Origin: a virus
Reading direction: 5' to 3' (one strand)
DNA: 38,026 bases
IMG/VR virus record: IMGVR_UViG_3300006121_000020
Location: 1 to 38,026 of that record
Below the pieces are notes generated by a model. It searched no databases and was not told the origin of the DNA. It was given only the letters and a program-made list of their open reading frames with translations. Positions 36,566 to 38,026 of the stretch are shown one piece after another (position 1 is the stretch's first letter; every line of letters starts with the position of its first letter). A program made the position numbers and the translations under genes.

Positions 36566-36946
36566 ATGGCAACAATCGATTACAATGAAATTAATACTTT
36601 CTTAAAAGAAAAGAATTTATCAGCATCACAGAAACTAGCTATCGGTCGTTCTCTTATCCGTAGTGCAAGTTCAGCCTTTGGTGCATACAATAGCCCCTTA
36701 GCTCAAAAGATATTTCAATTACGAGATGATTTAGAACTTATCTCATTAGCTAATAAATTTTACATGGCTAATCGTAATACCAAAACACACACTGTAGAAG
36801 AATTACTCGAAGGTGGTCGTGAATTAGCTCGTCAATCTGCTCAAGCTTCAATGAACAAAGAACAAACAGAAGCTAATCGTGGTAGACCTGAGTTAACATA
36901 TCCTAATCAAACAAACAGTGCTGACTGGGGTAAAGTTTCACAATAA
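36566..36946 (+). CDS. helical protein, unknown function
   Basis: This 126-residue protein (MATIDYNEINTFLKEKNLSASQKLAIGRSLIRSAS...) has an AAGGA site upstream. It is Ala/Ser/Leu-rich and helical to about residue 95, then a Gln/Asn/Thr-rich tail ending NSADWGKVSQ. The AIGRSLIRSASSAFGAYNSPLAQ segment resembles DNA-binding or oligomerising helices, but no named domain is clear. It stands as its own transcription unit between two terminators. Confidence 0.65.
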   Translation: MATIDYNEINTFLKEKNLSASQKLAIGRSLIRSASSAFGAYNSPLAQKIFQLRDDLELISLANKFYMANRNTKTHTVEELLEGGRELARQSAQASMNKEQTEANRGRPELTYPNQTNSADWGKVSQ

Positions 36947-36954
36947 TCTAACAT

Positions 36955-36983
36955 GGCAGGGTTTCAGCCCTGCCTTTCTTTTT
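36955..36983 (+). terminator. strong intrinsic terminator
   Basis: GGCAGGG (36955-36961) and CCCTGCC (36968-36974), perfect 7-bp stem, 6-base loop, then TTTCTTTTT. A classic rho-independent terminator after the 126-residue gene. Confidence 0.9.
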
Positions 36984-36994
36984 AGGAGACTTTC

Positions 36995-37168
36995 ATGTGG
37001 TATAAACTTCGCAACAAAGATACTAATGCAACTATTTTCTATGATGAACTTTCAGATTATCTTTTCTATCGTGGCTGGCGTATTGAACGCGAAGCTAAAG
37101 CTTCTGAAGTTGATTACTTTGATGTCCTTGCAGTTGAACACGACATCATGGAATCAGTCTACGAGTAA
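36995..37168 (+). CDS. 57-residue hypothetical protein
   Basis: MWYKLRNKDTN... has TAGGAG upstream, directly after the strong terminator T-run. It is rich in aromatic and charged residues (FYDELSDYLFYRGWRIERE), consistent with a small alpha/beta fold. The stop lies within a small stem-loop. As it follows a terminator, read-through or an unseen promoter is needed. Function unknown. Confidence 0.65.
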   Translation: MWYKLRNKDTNATIFYDELSDYLFYRGWRIEREAKASEVDYFDVLAVEHDIMESVYE

Positions 37169-37180
37169 TCGTAGATTTTC
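37159..37180 (+). terminator. stem-loop over the stop codon of the 57-residue gene
   Basis: CTACGA (37159-37164) and TCGTAG (37169-37174) with a GTAA loop, followed by ATTTTC. The TAA stop spans the loop. A weak terminator or attenuator. Confidence 0.5.
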
Positions 37181-37230
37181 ACTCTACGACTCTGTCATGC
37201 AAAATTGGGCACAAATCAATAAGGATTGTT

Positions 37231-37611
37231 ATGGACATTAATCATTTAGATATTCAAATTACTTGTATGGCTACTGCTATATATGCAGAAGCTAATACAC
37301 AATCTAATGAAGCTAAATATGGTGTTGGTTATCTTATTCTTAATCGTGTCAAGAATGGTAATTTTGGTAAAGACATTTGTGAAGTTGTATATAAAAATGG
37401 ACAGTTCGAAGGTGTGCATGCTATAGTAACAAATAAACATTCATACCCTTCTAAATTGGACATGATTAATACAAAGTTGTTAGCGTTAAAAGTGTATACT
37501 CATAAAGTTATTAATCCAGTAGGTAAAAGTTTATACTTTCATGACGATTCAATATCGTCAATGCCTTGGGGTAAACGAACTACTAAGATTGATAACTTAA
37601 TTTTCTATTAA
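37231..37611 (+). CDS. SleB-type cell wall hydrolase (Hydrolase_2)
   Basis: This 126-residue protein follows the SleB/Hydrolase_2 pattern: ATAIYAEANTQSNEAKYGVGYLILNRVKNGNFGKDICEVVYKNGQFEG, with likely catalytic E20 in the IYAEA motif. Later LYFHDD, W.KR and a final NLIFY match the family's conserved end. SleB-type enzymes cleave peptidoglycan glycan strands. No signal peptide is seen. It is encoded in the early-type right block, far from the late lysozyme, so it may act in entry or superinfection exclusion or need export by a holin. It has an AAGGA site. Confidence 0.85.
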   Translation: MDINHLDIQITCMATAIYAEANTQSNEAKYGVGYLILNRVKNGNFGKDICEVVYKNGQFEGVHAIVTNKHSYPSKLDMINTKLLALKVYTHKVINPVGKSLYFHDDSISSMPWGKRTTKIDNLIFY

Positions 37612-37628
37612 TAATCAAGGAGATAATT

Positions 37629-37817
37629 ATGGCGGATGATTTTGATAATCATTATGATATCAGTGATGGTGATGGATATCATGATCAAGAAGAAGCTCAC
37701 TTCTATTTTACCATTGCAGAATTTGAATGGTTAATTAAAGAACATGGCTGTGCGTTTGTATTAAGTAAATTGGATACTGAAATCTATAAACAAATTAAGG
37801 AGAAAATAAATGTGTAA
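37629..37817 (+). CDS. acidic 62-residue protein
   Basis: MADDFDNHYDISDGDGYHDQEEAHFYF... has CAAGGAG upstream. Residues 1-25 are strongly acidic and His-rich; the rest (IAEFEWLIKEHGCAFVLSKLDTEIYKQIKEK) is helical. It is adjacent to the SleB-like gene and overlaps the next gene by 8 bases. Possible host-interaction factor; not recognised. Confidence 0.65.
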   Translation: MADDFDNHYDISDGDGYHDQEEAHFYFTIAEFEWLIKEHGCAFVLSKLDTEIYKQIKEKINV

Positions 37818-37965
37818 TTGTGAAGACGACTTAAACTGTGTTCCAAAGTATAAAACAAAATTTACTTTAGTTGAAAAGATAATTGAATATAGTGTTGCTG
37901 TCATTTTAATATTAACAGTTATTACTATAACCATTGCACTAATAAACCCTCATTACTTTGGATAA
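37810..37965 (+). CDS. 51-residue Cys-rich N-terminus, single membrane helix
   Basis: The frame overlaps the previous stop by 8 bases. The N-terminus MCNCEDDLNC carries three cysteines within ten residues, followed by a Lys/Tyr-rich stretch and a hydrophobic helix (residues about 28-45, SVAVILILTVITITIALI). It may be a membrane protein with a metal- or disulfide-binding tail. Located after the cell wall hydrolase, it could assist membrane action. No strong ribosome site beyond AAGGAG within the previous gene. Confidence 0.6.
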   Translation: MCNCEDDLNCVPKYKTKFTLVEKIIEYSVAVILILTVITITIALINPHYFG

Positions 37966-37967
37966 GT

Positions 37968-38006
37968 CCCTACGACTGCAGCATTTGCTATGCCTGCAGT
38001 CTAGGG
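37968..38006 (+). terminator. long stem-loop at the end of the right gene block
   Basis: CCCTA (37968-37972), bulged C, GACTGCAG (37974-37981), CAT, loop, ATG, bulged C, CTGCAGTC (37994-38001), TAGGG (38002-38006): about 16 paired bases just after a stop codon. The following TAAATGTAATCATTTT is only moderately T-rich, so this may be a terminator or another structural element. Confidence 0.65.
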
Positions 38007-38026
38007 TAAATGTAATCATTTTAAAA

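Overview
This window is most of the genome of a short-tailed (podovirus-like) double-stranded DNA phage. It is AT-rich: most coding rows I counted by hand are near one third G+C. It holds a family A DNA polymerase (cut at the left edge), SSB, 5'-3' exonuclease, a cobalamin-dependent ribonucleotide reductase, terminase, portal, scaffold, capsid, P22-like tail adaptor/stabiliser proteins, large ejected virion proteins and a lysis set. No integrase, repressor, tRNA or CRISPR array was seen. The polymerase N-terminus and any primase or helicase are missing, so the true genome is somewhat larger and probably joins the right edge to the left edge. A 23-codon gene that matches PqqA, precursor of the cofactor PQQ, points to a host that makes PQQ. 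A low-GC aquatic methylotroph with a PQQ methanol dehydrogenase is my best guess; this is inference.

Layout. (1) 1-6311, plus strand: replication and nucleotide metabolism (DNA polymerase, SSB, exonuclease, HNH nuclease, DnaQ-like exonuclease, DUF3310 protein, NrdJ) with several tiny genes. (2) 6301-35078, minus strand: one tightly packed late block with many 1-4 bp overlaps. In the direction of transcription it runs TerS, small basic proteins, TerL, portal, a GroES-like co-chaperonin, scaffold, capsid, a long run of tail/fibre and structural genes, holin-like genes with a SprT-like peptidase, P22 gp4/gp10-like tail proteins, ejection proteins including a 1693-residue multi-enzyme protein, a PurD-like ATP-grasp protein, and a GH24 lysozyme. 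(3) 35079-36233: a control region with pqqA, near-consensus sigma70-type promoters on both strands, a palindrome, a very AT-rich segment with direct repeats, and about 740 bp of gene-free, hairpin-dense DNA read as a candidate large structured RNA. (4) 36234-38026, plus strand: small early-type genes separated by hairpin terminators, including a SleB-like cell wall hydrolase.

How it fits together. Transcription diverges from the control region. A consensus minus-strand promoter sits so close to terS that the late mRNA may be leaderless. A separate -10 box lies upstream of pqqA. A consensus plus-strand promoter would transcribe the hairpin-rich region and perhaps the right-hand genes. The two arms converge at 6301-6311, where the last plus-strand gene and the lysozyme gene overlap. 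The most interesting items are the phage pqqA, the ornate RNA candidate, fibre cassettes whose shared C-terminal codons carry the next gene's ribosome binding site, and several virion-linked enzymes (R-type transglycosylase, HExxH proteins, PurD-like ATP-grasp).
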